Below, one piece after another: positions 26,269-34,761 of a stretch of DNA of 64,000 nt (the stretch's first letter is position 1; the number at the start of each line of letters is the position of its first letter). The position numbers and the translations under genes are program-made. A model generated the notes under the pieces. The model saw only the letters and a list, made by a program, of their open reading frames with translations. It was not told the DNA's origin and did no database searches. The stretch is taken from NCBI RefSeq assembly GCF_016908515.1, contig NZ_JAFBEA010000001.1, positions 1-64,000 on the forward strand, in the 5' to 3' direction. Source of the stretch: Virgibacillus halotolerans (GTDB taxonomy: Bacteria; Bacillota; Bacilli; Bacillales; Amphibacillaceae).

Positions 26269-29061
26269 CTAATCGCCATCTTTGTCTTTTTTGTCTTTAT
26301 CCTTTTTCTTTTCTTTACCTTTCTGTTTATCTTTGTCCTTATCCTCTTTATCTGCTTTCCCCATTGTTGCTTCATTGGATGGCTTAGATTCCCGACCAAA
26401 GTAATCAACACTTTTAATGATGTAGGCTCCATCGTCAACGGAATAACTCGTATTCTTTGTGCTGCTTATTTTGTTGAACTTACCGCCAGGCTTATCTGCA
26501 CGGTACACACGGTAACCAACAACATCATTACTACTGGACTTGTTCCAGGTTAGTTTACCGCTGGTTGCTTTCAATGAGGTAGGGGCATCAGGCGCTTTTC
26601 CGTCATCTTTAATAGCATTGCCATTCTTTTTATTAGAGGTGCCGATTTTCTCCCATTTTTCTCGATCTGTTCGAGGATATAGAACAGAAAGGTCGCTTAA
26701 TTTATCGTAACCTTCTCGTTTTAGAAAATCCGGGTTAAAGGACAGACCATTTCCCTCTGTAAAACCTTCTGGCGTTTTTGAACCAGCTGCAACGGATTTT
26801 CCATTAATGGTTACATAGCTGCCGCCTTTTATTAAACTATCATCCTCTTTTTTCGGTACATACTTTTCATTAAATAAGTCGGTTTTAATCAATCCAGCTT
26901 TTTTACAAAGATCGGATGGGAGCATGCCGGAAATGCCACAATAACTGCGTTCTACAATCCCATCTGGTCGTTTAAATTTATTTGATGGTGTCACCAATTC
27001 CGGATTGATCTCAGCTGCACTGTTCATTAATTCTGCCCATAGTTTCAAGTTTCGCTGACTATAGGTTAATGCAGCGCCATCATATCGAATGTCGTGTGGT
27101 GTATCATAACCGATCCAGGTCCCAAAGGTTACATTGGGATTCGTACCAATAAACCAAGCGTCCCAGTAATCATCCGTTGTACCTGTTTTACCAGCCCAAT
27201 CAACGTTGTTATTGTTCAATTGAGATGTTAGGTATGAACCTGTACCATTTTTAATCACGTCACGCATCATATCTATCGTTAAATAAGTCGTTTGCGGTGT
27301 AAATACATCTGTCGCTTTCGTTTTATGTTCATAAACGACATCACCACTTTTCGTTGTTATCTTGTCAATCATGTACGCATCTACAAATTTTCCGTTATTT
27401 CCTAAAGTTGAAAATGCATTGGTATTTTCTTCGACGGTTACCCCTTTTTCCATCGCACCTAATGCAAGAGAGGGATAGACATAATCACCTTCTGTCAATG
27501 TAGACATTCCCATTTTTTCCAAATATTCTTTAGCTGGGTTATCATTAATTACTTTCATGTATGCTGCAAGTGCCGGTCTGTTATAAGAGTTTGCTAATGC
27601 TGTACGGGCGGAAACGATCCCATAACTGCCGCCACCATAGTTCTGTGGGGTGTAGTCGCCCCGATCTATATCTGCTATCGGGCTCCCAGGCTGTAGCAGA
27701 CCTTTTTCCATCGCCGGTGCGTAATCCAATAATGGTTTTATTGTACTACCAACATCCCGTTTAGCCCTTGTTGCATGATTAAATTGGGTATCCTGGCTAT
27801 ACTCTCTGCCACCAACAAAGCTAATGATCCTACCAGTACTATTTTCGATTAAAATGCCACCAGTTTGGATAGGCTCAACCTTTTCTTCCATTTTTCCAGT
27901 TTCGTTATTTTTTTTCATAACGGTTCGATCAGGTCCGAAATGCTCATAACTTTTGACGACCTTTTGGAAGGCGTCATATGTCTTTTTATCAATGGTTGAA
28001 TGAATTTCATAGCCTTTTTGACGCAGATCACGTTCTGCTTGTTTTTTATAAGCTTTTTTGTCTTCTTTTTTGACATCCTTCAGTTTTTTTCCATCATTTT
28101 TAATGAGTTCTTCTGTAAGAATATCGATCGCACGCCTTTCTACTTCATCCGTTACGTATTTATATTCTTCTGATGGTGGTTTGGTTTGCTTTTTGAAATC
28201 TGCTGTAATGTCGTAGTCTACTGCTTTTTCATATTCTTCTTTTGTAACATAACCAGATTCATACATTCTGTGGAGTACAAACTTCATACGGTTTATACCC
28301 CGTTTTAAACTATCTTTGTCCTTCAATACCCCTTTATTGATATAAGGGGTATAGGCAGAAGGACTTTGCGGTAGGCCAGCTAAGAAGGCTGCCTGTGGTA
28401 AGCTGACATCCTTTGCATCTACACCAAAAATTCCTTTTGCAGCAGTTTGAACACCGGCAATATTTCTACCAGATGAATCACGGCCATAAGGGATGATATT
28501 CAGATAAGCTTCGAGAATTTCATCTTTGTCAAAAATCTTTTCTAAACGAAGTGCCAGCAGTATTTCTTTGGCTTTACGATCAAAGGAAACTTCGTCCGTA
28601 AGAATTTGTATTTTAATCAGTTGTTGCGTTAAAGTACTCCCACCGGTTTTGACATCTGCATTCAATGCTTCCTGTAGTACAGCACGAACAATCGCCTTGG
28701 GGACAACGCCTTTATGTTTTCTGAAATATTGATCCTCTGTAGCGATTACGCCGTTAACGATTTTATCCGATACATCATCTAAAGAAACTTTTTCTCTATG
28801 TAAATCAGATTTAATGTCCCCAAGTAGTTTGTTGTCAGCAAAATAGATTTTGGATGTTTCCTCATAGTTATAAATATCCTTTTCCATTTCATTATGGCTT
28901 CTGATTGGTTCATCTTTTACAAGGGAAGCAAAGTAACCTGCACCAATCCCACCAACAAAGAAGACACCGATAAATCCTATAATAAGAAAGAATAGAATAA
29001 CATTCCAAATTACATCATAGGTTATCCGGGAAGATCGCTGAATGCTGCCTTTTTTCCACAT
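26269..29061 (-). CDS. Class A penicillin-binding protein (1A-type) with C-terminal Fn3 domain
   Basis: 930 residues from ATG 29061. Order: short basic cytoplasmic tail, membrane helix (residues 15-45), GT51 glycosyltransferase domain (VIATEDQYFRKHKG, GGSTLTQQLIK), transpeptidase domain with GSTIKP (SxxK, near 440), NSYNRP (SxN) and GKTGTTDDYWD (KTG), then a fibronectin type III domain (about 835-900) and a Lys/Asp-only tail. It polymerises and crosslinks peptidoglycan. ATG 29061 has no ribosome site; a perfect AGGAGG (29124-29119) points to an ATC codon at 29109 in the same frame, which would add 16 residues (see findings). It occupies the place of acsA in B. subtilis. Confidence 0.93.
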   Translation of the reverse strand: MWKKGSIQRSSRITYDVIWNVILFFLIIGFIGVFFVGGIGAGYFASLVKDEPIRSHNEMEKDIYNYEETSKIYFADNKLLGDIKSDLHREKVSLDDVSDKIVNGVIATEDQYFRKHKGVVPKAIVRAVLQEALNADVKTGGSTLTQQLIKIQILTDEVSFDRKAKEILLALRLEKIFDKDEILEAYLNIIPYGRDSSGRNIAGVQTAAKGIFGVDAKDVSLPQAAFLAGLPQSPSAYTPYINKGVLKDKDSLKRGINRMKFVLHRMYESGYVTKEEYEKAVDYDITADFKKQTKPPSEEYKYVTDEVERRAIDILTEELIKNDGKKLKDVKKEDKKAYKKQAERDLRQKGYEIHSTIDKKTYDAFQKVVKSYEHFGPDRTVMKKNNETGKMEEKVEPIQTGGILIENSTGRIISFVGGREYSQDTQFNHATRAKRDVGSTIKPLLDYAPAMEKGLLQPGSPIADIDRGDYTPQNYGGGSYGIVSARTALANSYNRPALAAYMKVINDNPAKEYLEKMGMSTLTEGDYVYPSLALGAMEKGVTVEENTNAFSTLGNNGKFVDAYMIDKITTKSGDVVYEHKTKATDVFTPQTTYLTIDMMRDVIKNGTGSYLTSQLNNNNVDWAGKTGTTDDYWDAWFIGTNPNVTFGTWIGYDTPHDIRYDGAALTYSQRNLKLWAELMNSAAEINPELVTPSNKFKRPDGIVERSYCGISGMLPSDLCKKAGLIKTDLFNEKYVPKKEDDSLIKGGSYVTINGKSVAAGSKTPEGFTEGNGLSFNPDFLKREGYDKLSDLSVLYPRTDREKWEKIGTSNKKNGNAIKDDGKAPDAPTSLKATSGKLTWNKSSSNDVVGYRVYRADKPGGKFNKISSTKNTSYSVDDGAYIIKSVDYFGRESKPSNEATMGKADKEDKDKDKQKGKEKKKDKDKKDKDGD

Positions 29062-29196
29062 GTCTTTTACTTTTTTAGTATATTTATGAAATAATTGCTT
29101 GAAATCGATTTGCGCCCACCTCCTAAAAATGGCATCTCTTATTATAGCATAAGTGTGTTTTGCATTGGAGAGATTATATAAACCCGTTGCTTTTTA

Positions 29197-29455
29197 TTGA
29201 TAGGTATGGTATGTATATATAATATAATAAAACAAGCGATGAAGGAATACAGTAGTTATGCATTTCACTATTTCTAGAGAGCTGGCGGTAGGTGCAAGTC
29301 AGTATATATTTGCAGACGAATTACAATCCGGAGCAATTTCATTTTATGATGAATGATAAAATGAATCGGTGGAAACATCGTTAACAATCCTAAGTGGCAA
29401 ATTCATTTGCAACAAGGGTGGTACCGCGTAATCACGTCCCTTATTTTTAAGGAGG
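29197..29455 (+). promoter_or_regulatory. Tyrosyl T-box leader of tyrS
   Basis: The leader starts after a TTGATA/TATAAT-like promoter (29197-29223). It contains the AG-box-like GGTGCAAGTCAG region (about 29291), a specifier region with TAC (Tyr) in GAATTACAATCC, and the invariant T-box AGGGTGGTACCGCG (about 29415-29428). An AAGGG...CCCTT stem followed by ATTTTT (to about 29448) is the terminator alternative. Uncharged tRNA-Tyr would stabilise the antiterminator and switch tyrS on. Confidence 0.9.
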
Positions 29456-29495
29456 CGTTTTTTATTTGCCTAAAATGGAAAAGGAGTGTCAAATT

Positions 29496-30764
29496 ATGGA
29501 TGTTTTACAGGATTTGGAGTCTCGTGGTTTAATTCATCAAACAACAGATAGAGATGGTTTGGAGAAGCATTTATCAGAAAATCAGGTGACATTATATTGT
29601 GGTTTTGATCCCACAGCAGATAGTTTGCATATCGGGCATTTAGTGCCGATTACGATGCTGAAAAGGTTTCAAAAAGCGGGGCATAAACCCATTGCCTTAG
29701 TTGGTGGCGGGACAGGCATGATCGGCGATCCAAGTGGACGTACGAGTGAGCGAACATTAAATGATGATGCGGTTGTAAAAGGCTATAGTGAGCAAATAAG
29801 ACAACAAATCGCAAAATTGCTTAATTTTGATAAAGGCGAAAATCCTGTAGTATCGAGAAATAATCATGACTGGCTCGGTAGTATGACGGTCATTGATTTC
29901 CTGCGTGACGCGGGGAAGCATTTCGGGATCAACTATATGCTAGCAAAGGAATCAGTATCCGCTCGAATTGAGCAGGGGATCACGTTTACAGAGTTTAGTT
30001 ACATGATTTTGCAATCACTTGATTACTTGAAATTAAATGAGCAAGAAAACTGTACACTGCAAATTGGTGGTAGTGACCAATGGGGGAACATAACAGCGGG
30101 GATGGAATTGATCCGCCGTTCGCGAGAAGAAGAAGCGGAAGAAATAAAAGTATTTGGTTTAACGGTTCCATTGATTACAAAGGCAGATGGAACAAAGTTT
30201 GGAAAAACTGCAGGTGGTGCCATTTGGTTGGATCCGGAAAAAACAACGCCGTATGAATTTTATCAATTCTGGATTAACACAGATGACCGTGATGTGATGA
30301 AATTCACCCGCTATTTTACATTCCTAACTGAAGCAGAAATGGCAGAGATGGAAGAAGAAGTTGCCAACCATCCGGAAAATCGTCTCGCTCAAAAAAGACT
30401 GGCAGAGGAAATGACGAAGATTGTTCATAGTGAAGCAGCATTGGAGCAGGCACAAAAAATATCTGCGTCCCTTTTTACCGGAGACCTGAAACAGCTGTCC
30501 GCGAGTGATATTGAACAGGGATTTAAAGGTGTACCAACATTTGCAGCTGCTAAAGAAGATTTGGGATTAATTGATCTATTGGTAAATGCATCTATTTCTC
30601 CATCCAAAAGACAGGCAAGAGAAGACATTAAAAATGGCGCTATTTATATTAATGGAGAAAGACAGCAGGAAATGCAATATGTTGTAGGTGAACAGGACCG
30701 TATTGACGGCCAATTTACCATTATTCGACGTGGGAAGAAGAAATATTTTCTTATTCGTTATTAA
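29496..30764 (+). CDS. tyrS: Tyrosine--tRNA ligase
   Basis: 422-residue class I aminoacyl-tRNA synthetase. The HIGH motif is in DSLHIGHLVP; the KMSKS loop appears as TKFGKTAGG, normal for bacterial TyrRS. QIGGSDQWGN binds tyrosine/ATP. The C-terminal S4-like domain (from about 355) binds the tRNA. ATG 29496 follows AAAGGAG; the longer TTG-started frame at 29466 is less likely. Controlled by the T-box leader upstream. Confidence 0.97.
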   Translation: MDVLQDLESRGLIHQTTDRDGLEKHLSENQVTLYCGFDPTADSLHIGHLVPITMLKRFQKAGHKPIALVGGGTGMIGDPSGRTSERTLNDDAVVKGYSEQIRQQIAKLLNFDKGENPVVSRNNHDWLGSMTVIDFLRDAGKHFGINYMLAKESVSARIEQGITFTEFSYMILQSLDYLKLNEQENCTLQIGGSDQWGNITAGMELIRRSREEEAEEIKVFGLTVPLITKADGTKFGKTAGGAIWLDPEKTTPYEFYQFWINTDDRDVMKFTRYFTFLTEAEMAEMEEEVANHPENRLAQKRLAEEMTKIVHSEAALEQAQKISASLFTGDLKQLSASDIEQGFKGVPTFAAAKEDLGLIDLLVNASISPSKRQAREDIKNGAIYINGERQQEMQYVVGEQDRIDGQFTIIRRGKKKYFLIRY

Positions 30765-30774
30765 AATAGAAACA

Positions 30775-30810
30775 AACAGAAAAAGCCTCCATAGAGGCTT
30801 TTTCTGTTTT
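30775..30810. terminator. Bidirectional terminator between tyrS and the CsbD gene
   Basis: Perfect 15-bp stem AACAGAAAAAGCCTC/GAGGCTTTTTCTGTT with a CATA loop; the right arm overlaps the stop codon of the convergent gene. Confidence 0.88.
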
Positions 30811-30982
30811 AAAATTTATCTTTGATATCTCCAGCTTTGTTTTTTACTGCACCTTTGGCTTTATCCGCTTTACCTTCAGCCTGTTTTTGGGTATTGTCAG
30901 TAACTTTTCCATATTGTTCTTTTGCTTCACCTTTAACTTTGTCTGTAGCACCTTTTACTTTATCTTTAAATCCATCACTCAT
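30809..30982 (-). CDS. CsbD family stress protein
   Basis: 57-residue, highly charged, Lys/Gly/Ala-rich protein: MSDGFKDKVKGATDKVKGEA at the N-terminus, then QYGKVTDNTQKQAEGKADKA. This is the CsbD-like repeat (KGxxKE) pattern of small bacterial general-stress proteins, without any enzyme motif. ATG follows GGAGGAAT. A sigma-B-like promoter lies 35 bp upstream, which supports a stress-regulated gene. Confidence 0.88.
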   Translation of the reverse strand: MSDGFKDKVKGATDKVKGEAKEQYGKVTDNTQKQAEGKADKAKGAVKNKAGDIKDKF

Positions 30983-31015
30983 GATAATTCCTCCATATAT
31001 TCAGTATATTATTGT

Positions 31016-31040
31016 ATACCCGTAATTGAGAATTAATAAC
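31016..31040 (-). promoter_or_regulatory. Likely sigma-B promoter of the CsbD gene
   Basis: On the minus strand GTTATT, 13-base spacer, GGGTAT. The -10 is exact and the -35 keeps GTT. The spacing equals that of the ytxGH promoter. Confidence 0.65.
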
Positions 31041-31369
31041 ATGGCTTATATCATCATAAAAGTTATGAGTGCCTGTCCAATAGTTAATCTTAAATATATT
31101 ATTCTATAATGATGCTATTAGATCAAGAATATGAGAAGAGAAGAAGAATCCCAACAAACTGGCAAAGACAAAGAATATCAAAAGCCAGGTAAATGGAATA
31201 AAAATAGAGATAATGAAACTTTTTGTGAAGATGACTTGAAATATATTTAATACATGTGATAGTATATTTAAATCAGTGTGTAGAGATATTGGTCTTACTT
31301 TTATTGACTAAAAATATATGTCTCATGATACGTCTACCATCTGAAATATTATAAATGGAGATGACGGAT
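31041..31369. other. Intergenic stretch with a possible 39-codon frame
   Basis: AT-rich. The only open frame of note on the plus strand runs from ATG 31131 to TAA 31250 (39 residues, hydrophilic, starting MRREEESQQTGKDKEYQ). It lacks a ribosome site and is only weakly supported. No RNA motif or repeat was recognised. Confidence 0.3.
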
Positions 31370-31867
31370 ATGCATGAGGAAACAAGATTGCCCCGAAATG
31401 GTAAAGAGTTTGTATTATTCTTGGCTATCATTTCAGTACTTTCAGTAAATATTATTGCACCTCTTATTATGGGATTTGAATTTGGATTCAATAAAGAGGT
31501 TTATTTTAAAACATTACAAGTAATTCCGTTTGTATGGATTTGTGTAATTTTGTTGGTAACGCTTGTTGCAAACCCAATAGTTAATAAATTGGTGCCAAAG
31601 TTCGTTAAACCTAAGGATGGATTTAATGCAAGAGTATTATTCACTATCTTGTTTAGCGTAACTATCTTATCCATTTTATTGACAGTTATCGGATCTTGGA
31701 TTGGCATGAGAGGAATTAGCTTGGAGCCGATTCAAACGTTCTTTTACGCTTGGCCACGTAACTTTTTCATCGCATTTTGGGTTGAAGTGTTGATTGCTCA
31801 GCCGATAGCAAGGTTTGCAATGAAAAGATTACATGCAACTCAAGCACGTAGGGCAGTAAATGCGTAA
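31370..31867 (+). CDS. DUF2798-type four-helix membrane protein
   Basis: About 165 residues with four transmembrane helices arranged as two similar hairpins (FVLFLAIISVLSVNIIAPLI and VIPFVWICVILLVTLVANPI, then LFTILFSVTILSILLTVIGS and FFIAFWVEVLIAQPIARFAM). The two-fold internal repeat and the Q/N-PIAR-type ends fit the DUF2798 family. Function unknown. I prefer ATG 31370 because GGAG ends 9 bases before it; ATG codons at 31355 and 31361 are also in frame. Confidence 0.75.
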   Translation: MHEETRLPRNGKEFVLFLAIISVLSVNIIAPLIMGFEFGFNKEVYFKTLQVIPFVWICVILLVTLVANPIVNKLVPKFVKPKDGFNARVLFTILFSVTILSILLTVIGSWIGMRGISLEPIQTFFYAWPRNFFIAFWVEVLIAQPIARFAMKRLHATQARRAVNA

Positions 31868-31895
31868 TAATGAAACAAAATAAAATCCTATATAG

Positions 31896-31930
31896 CCGAT
31901 TGGTTTTATTAAAAATCAGTCGGTTTTTCT
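31896..31930 (+). terminator. Terminator after the DUF2798 gene
   Basis: CCGATTG/CAGTCGG stem with an additional TTTT/AAAA part, followed by TTTTTC. Confidence 0.8.
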
Positions 31931-31932
31931 TG

Positions 31933-32297
31933 CGAAAAAGTGTACGTGATAGAGCATATCATTCGCTTTTGCGGTTATGCAGGTTGAAGAAGAAAATGAA
32001 TTAGACCACACATATGCTTTATCTCCGAAAAAAACGATGCGCCAACTTGGGAGTCATTTCCTTCTATTCGATGGGAGTGTATTTGATTTTCTTTCCATTA
32101 ACACTGTATACACATTACGCTTTCATATAATTAGCCCTAAGGAACGCTTGATCTCTTTATATACAATAACGAATTCAGTATACAGATGATATTTTAATAA
32201 AACCAGGGCAATTAACCCTGGAATATATGTAATTAATTCATTTTGATGATATAATACCTATATAAATACTATGATTATTTGAAACGTAGGTGATTCA
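31933..32297. other. Intergenic stretch, no convincing gene
   Basis: A plus-strand frame at 31977-32189 has no ribosome site and no protein-like pattern. A second frame (about 32050-32130) reads like a short membrane segment (SMGVYLIFFPLTLY), so a decayed gene is possible. CCAGGG/CCCTGG (about 32203-32222) forms a hairpin whose T tract is on the minus strand. A TATAAT at about 32249-32254 may serve the next gene. Confidence 0.35.
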
Positions 32298-32531
32298 ATG
32301 AATTGGTCTTTGCCACCACAATCCTGTTGTGGGCATTATAAACTGTTAGCGACGGATAAAAAAGGCGACGAAATCTATTTAGTGTTAATTGGAGATGGTA
32401 TTGGTGCAATTAAGCAGCGTCTGGATGATCTTCAAAATCATCATTGTGAAAAATTGCAAGCGTACATCTCAACATTGTTACCTGAAATATTGAGGGGAGT
32501 TTATGATACAGACTTAATGATATTGGATTAA
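32298..32531 (+). CDS. Small hypothetical protein
   Basis: 77-residue soluble protein with MNWSLPPQSCCGHYK at the start; a CC pair and a further Cys are visible, as are several His, so metal binding is conceivable. I do not recognise the family. ATG follows TAGGTGATTCA, a good ribosome site, and a TATAAT-like box lies about 45 bp upstream. It is a stand-alone gene. Confidence 0.6.
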   Translation: MNWSLPPQSCCGHYKLLATDKKGDEIYLVLIGDGIGAIKQRLDDLQNHHCEKLQAYISTLLPEILRGVYDTDLMILD

Positions 32532-32582
32532 AATAGAATTTCAAATCAACCAAAAAGTTAGGGTAGGGTTGCATAAATAGCA

Positions 32583-32939
32583 TCAAAAAAAGACGACTAT
32601 GTAAGCCGTCACATTTTGTTTGACTGTTCGTATAATATCGTTTTTCTTTATGTCGTTTAGTAGTTCAAAAATCATCCCCACGGTTGTTAAAAACATACCA
32701 CAGATTAAACTAATTGCGAATGGGACCCATGCCCATACAGTTGATTGTTTTGGATCAAGTTCTAGATCTTTAGCTATTGGTTCGTAAACGGTTAGCTGCG
32801 TATCTATTGCCTCGTTCATTTCGTTGGTATTACCTCCCATTTGTACGGAAACGACAACACCCACTATAATGAGAAGTTCTACCATAATAAAAATAGTATT
32901 GCTAACAATTGGACTATAATTTATGCAATATTCCGCCAA
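32583..32939 (-). CDS. Hypothetical membrane protein, two helices
   Basis: Up to 118 residues. Two hydrophobic segments (about residues 13-33 and 69-92) flank a hydrophilic loop, and a third short hydrophobic end follows. The TTG start at 32939 and an internal ATG (MVELLIIVGVVV) both lack a clear ribosome site, so the 5' end may be damaged or lost. It lies beside a possible antirepressor scrap. Function unknown. Confidence 0.5.
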   Translation of the reverse strand: MAEYCINYSPIVSNTIFIMVELLIIVGVVVSVQMGGNTNEMNEAIDTQLTVYEPIAKDLELDPKQSTVWAWVPFAISLICGMFLTTVGMIFELLNDIKKNDIIRTVKQNVTAYIVVFF

Positions 32940-32958
32940 TCATAGAGGTAGGGAAACA

Positions 32959-33045
32959 ATGAATCAATTACGAGTATTTGAAAATGAATTATCCAGCGTA
33001 TATGTAAAACAGAAGACGGACGTAGGTCTATACTTGAAATTATAA
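32959..33045 (+). pseudogene. Possible phage antirepressor N-terminal fragment
   Basis: A 28-codon frame behind GAGGTAGGGAAAC begins MNQLRVFENELSSVYV. MNQL-VF-N is the typical start of phage BRO/Ant-type antirepressors. It stops at TAA 33043-33045 after 28 codons, while the family is 200 or more residues. Nothing later in the gap continues it convincingly. I read it as a remnant of a phage or mobile gene; the assignment rests on the first dozen residues only. Confidence 0.35.
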
Positions 33046-33253
33046 ACGATCCAGGGAGGAACTAGAACTCAGTTACAGAAAGTTAAAAACACTATACTTT
33101 AAAACGTAGGAATATAAATATAAAAAGCAAGATCATTTTAAAATTGGATGCCTAAATAGATAACTATTTAATGTGATAGAGATAAAAGTAATTAGCACCT
33201 GTCCACAAAATGTAGGGCAAAAACGTCCCCAAAAGTTCCCCAACAAACAATAA
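33046..33253. other. Non-coding stretch before the rpsD terminator
   Basis: No frame with a ribosome site on either strand. It contains C-rich phrases (CGTCCCCAAAAGTTCCCC, about 33221) and no recognised RNA. Confidence 0.4.
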
Positions 33254-33254
33254 A

Positions 33255-33293
33255 AAAACCCTAGAAGCGCTGATATAACGCTTCTAGGGTTTA
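33255..33293 (-). terminator. Terminator of rpsD
   Basis: 14-bp perfect stem AAACCCTAGAAGCG/CGCTTCTAGGGTTT with a 9-base loop; on the minus strand it is followed by a T run. Confidence 0.9.
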
Positions 33294-33321
33294 AAATACT
33301 ATTGTTTATTGACCGTTTTAC

Positions 33322-33924
33322 TTAACGAGAGTAGTACTCAACGATAAGTGCTTCGTTGATTTCAGCTGGAAGTTCTGAACGCTCAGGGTAGCGAGTGAAT
33401 GAACCTTCCATTTTCTCTGCATCAAATGTTACATATTCAGGTACAAAGTTGTTTACCTCAATTGCTTCTTTTACGATATCAAGGTTTTTAGACTTTTCAA
33501 GTAGTCCAACTGTTTGTCCTGGTTTTACACTAAATGATGGGATATCAACACGTTTACCATCAACAAGGATGTGACCATGGTTTACAAGTTGACGAGATTG
33601 TTTACGCGTGCGAGCCATTCCCATACGATAAACGATGTTATCCAGGCGTGAATCAAGTAGGATCATGAAGTTTTCACCATGAACACCTTTCATTTTACCT
33701 GCTTTGTTAAACAATGTACGGAATTGACGTTCGTTCAATCCGTATGTGTAACGAAGTTTTTGCTTCTCTTGCAGCTGTAAGCCGTATTCAGAGATCTTTC
33801 TGCGCGTGTTTGCTCCATGTTGACCAGGAGCGTAAGGACGCTTATCCAATTCTTTACCAGTACCAGTTAATGAAATGCCAAGACGACGTGACTTTTTCCA
33901 GACGGATCCAGTGTAACGTGACAT
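33322..33924 (-). CDS. rpsD: 30S ribosomal protein S4
   Basis: 200-residue primary 16S rRNA-binding protein and 30S assembly initiator. The N-terminus [20 protein letters not shown] and the S4 domain ([29 protein letters not shown]) are diagnostic. The start is ATG 33924 behind AGGAATG; the longer frame to 34008 is leader sequence. In Bacillus rpsD is monocistronic and autoregulated. Confidence 0.97.
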   Translation of the reverse strand: MSRYTGSVWKKSRRLGISLTGTGKELDKRPYAPGQHGANTRRKISEYGLQLQEKQKLRYTYGLNERQFRTLFNKAGKMKGVHGENFMILLDSRLDNIVYRMGMARTRKQSRQLVNHGHILVDGKRVDIPSFSVKPGQTVGLLEKSKNLDIVKEAIEVNNFVPEYVTFDAEKMEGSFTRYPERSELPAEINEALIVEYYSR

Positions 33925-34110
33925 AAGACATTCCTCCTTTATTATTTTATTTGCATAAAATAAGTGAGCGTGCGCCAATCCGTTGTCCATTTTGTTTTCA
34001 TGTACCATCGCTCCAGCAGCAGAGAGTTACACGATACACCTCATAAATAGAGGAACAAAATGGGTTCAAGCGTTGGTTCACTTAGGCTACTTTATTATTT
34101 TACACAAAGA
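33925..34110 (-). promoter_or_regulatory. Structured leader of rpsD (putative S4 autoregulatory element)
   Basis: A long-range perfect pairing CCATTTTGTT (33987-33996) with AACAAAATGG (34054-34063) encloses a smaller CCTC/GAGG hairpin and a CAGCAGC-containing loop. B. subtilis S4 represses its own mRNA through a leader structure, and this is the matching position. That it is the actual S4 site is inference. Confidence 0.5.
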
Positions 34111-34137
34111 GTATTATATAAGCTATCAGACGATAAG

Positions 34138-34635
34138 TCAACTAGCAATGGTTAAAAAACCTTCTAGTATCTTAACGAACTTTTCCATGTATAATTGATC
34201 TGTCTCATCGAATCGGTTCATTATGGGACTATCAATATCAAGGACACCATACACGGAGTTGTTTATCATAATAGGGACCACGATTTCGGATCGACTTGCA
34301 CTGTCACAGGCGATATGTCCAGGAAATTGAGTGACGTCTGCTACGAGTTGTGTTTTCATCTCTTTAATCGCAGTTCCGCATACACCTTTACCATATGGTA
34401 TTCTAATACATGCAGGCATTCCTTGAAAGGGGCCGAGTACCAATTCATCTTTCTCTTTCTTCCATAAATAAAAACCAACCCAGTTCACTTCATGCATCAA
34501 TTGATTTAATAGCGCGGAGGCATTGGATAAAATGGCAATAGCGTCATCCTCGCCTTCCGATAAACTATGAAGTTGTTTGAGTAATAATTCATAATCACCT
34601 GTTTTGTTACCACTGTATGTTGATGCTTGAAACAT
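34138..34635 (-). CDS. ytsP: GAF-domain free methionine-(R)-sulfoxide reductase (YtsP)
   Basis: 165-residue GAF protein of the fRMsr family, which reduces free methionine-R-sulfoxide. The conserved cysteines appear in GMPACIRIPYGKGVCGTA (two Cys) and in HIACDSASRSEIVVP. Neighbour order rpsD-ytsP-refZ-ezrA is as in B. subtilis. The ATG follows GAGGGGAAA. Divergent from refZ. Confidence 0.93.
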   Translation of the reverse strand: MFQASTYSGNKTGDYELLLKQLHSLSEGEDDAIAILSNASALLNQLMHEVNWVGFYLWKKEKDELVLGPFQGMPACIRIPYGKGVCGTAIKEMKTQLVADVTQFPGHIACDSASRSEIVVPIMINNSVYGVLDIDSPIMNRFDETDQLYMEKFVKILEGFLTIAS

Positions 34636-34674
34636 AAGATCATTTCCCCTCTATAAATTAGTGAATTACATTTT

Positions 34675-34700
34675 TCGACACCTGGTACGACTTTTGTCGA
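34675..34700. promoter_or_regulatory. Inverted repeat in the ytsP-refZ intergenic region
   Basis: TCGACA (34675-34680) and TGTCGA (34695-34700) are separated by 14 bases. It is suitable for a TetR-type dimer and lies 60 bp before refZ, so RefZ autoregulation is possible. This is inference. Confidence 0.4.
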
Positions 34701-34761
34701 TGAGAAATTGCAGGATAAAAAGCTTCTTTGTCGTAATTGAGAAGTAAGGAGTTGAAATAGG

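Noticed and set aside
31977-32189. 70-codon frame starting MQVEEENELDHTYA
   Set aside because: No ribosome site, no protein-like pattern, and a better pattern in another frame part-way; listed only as a gap.
31064-33200. Phrase CCTGTCCA at 31072 and 33192, possibly marking element ends
   Set aside because: Only 8-10 bases match and the flanks differ; too short to call a repeat.
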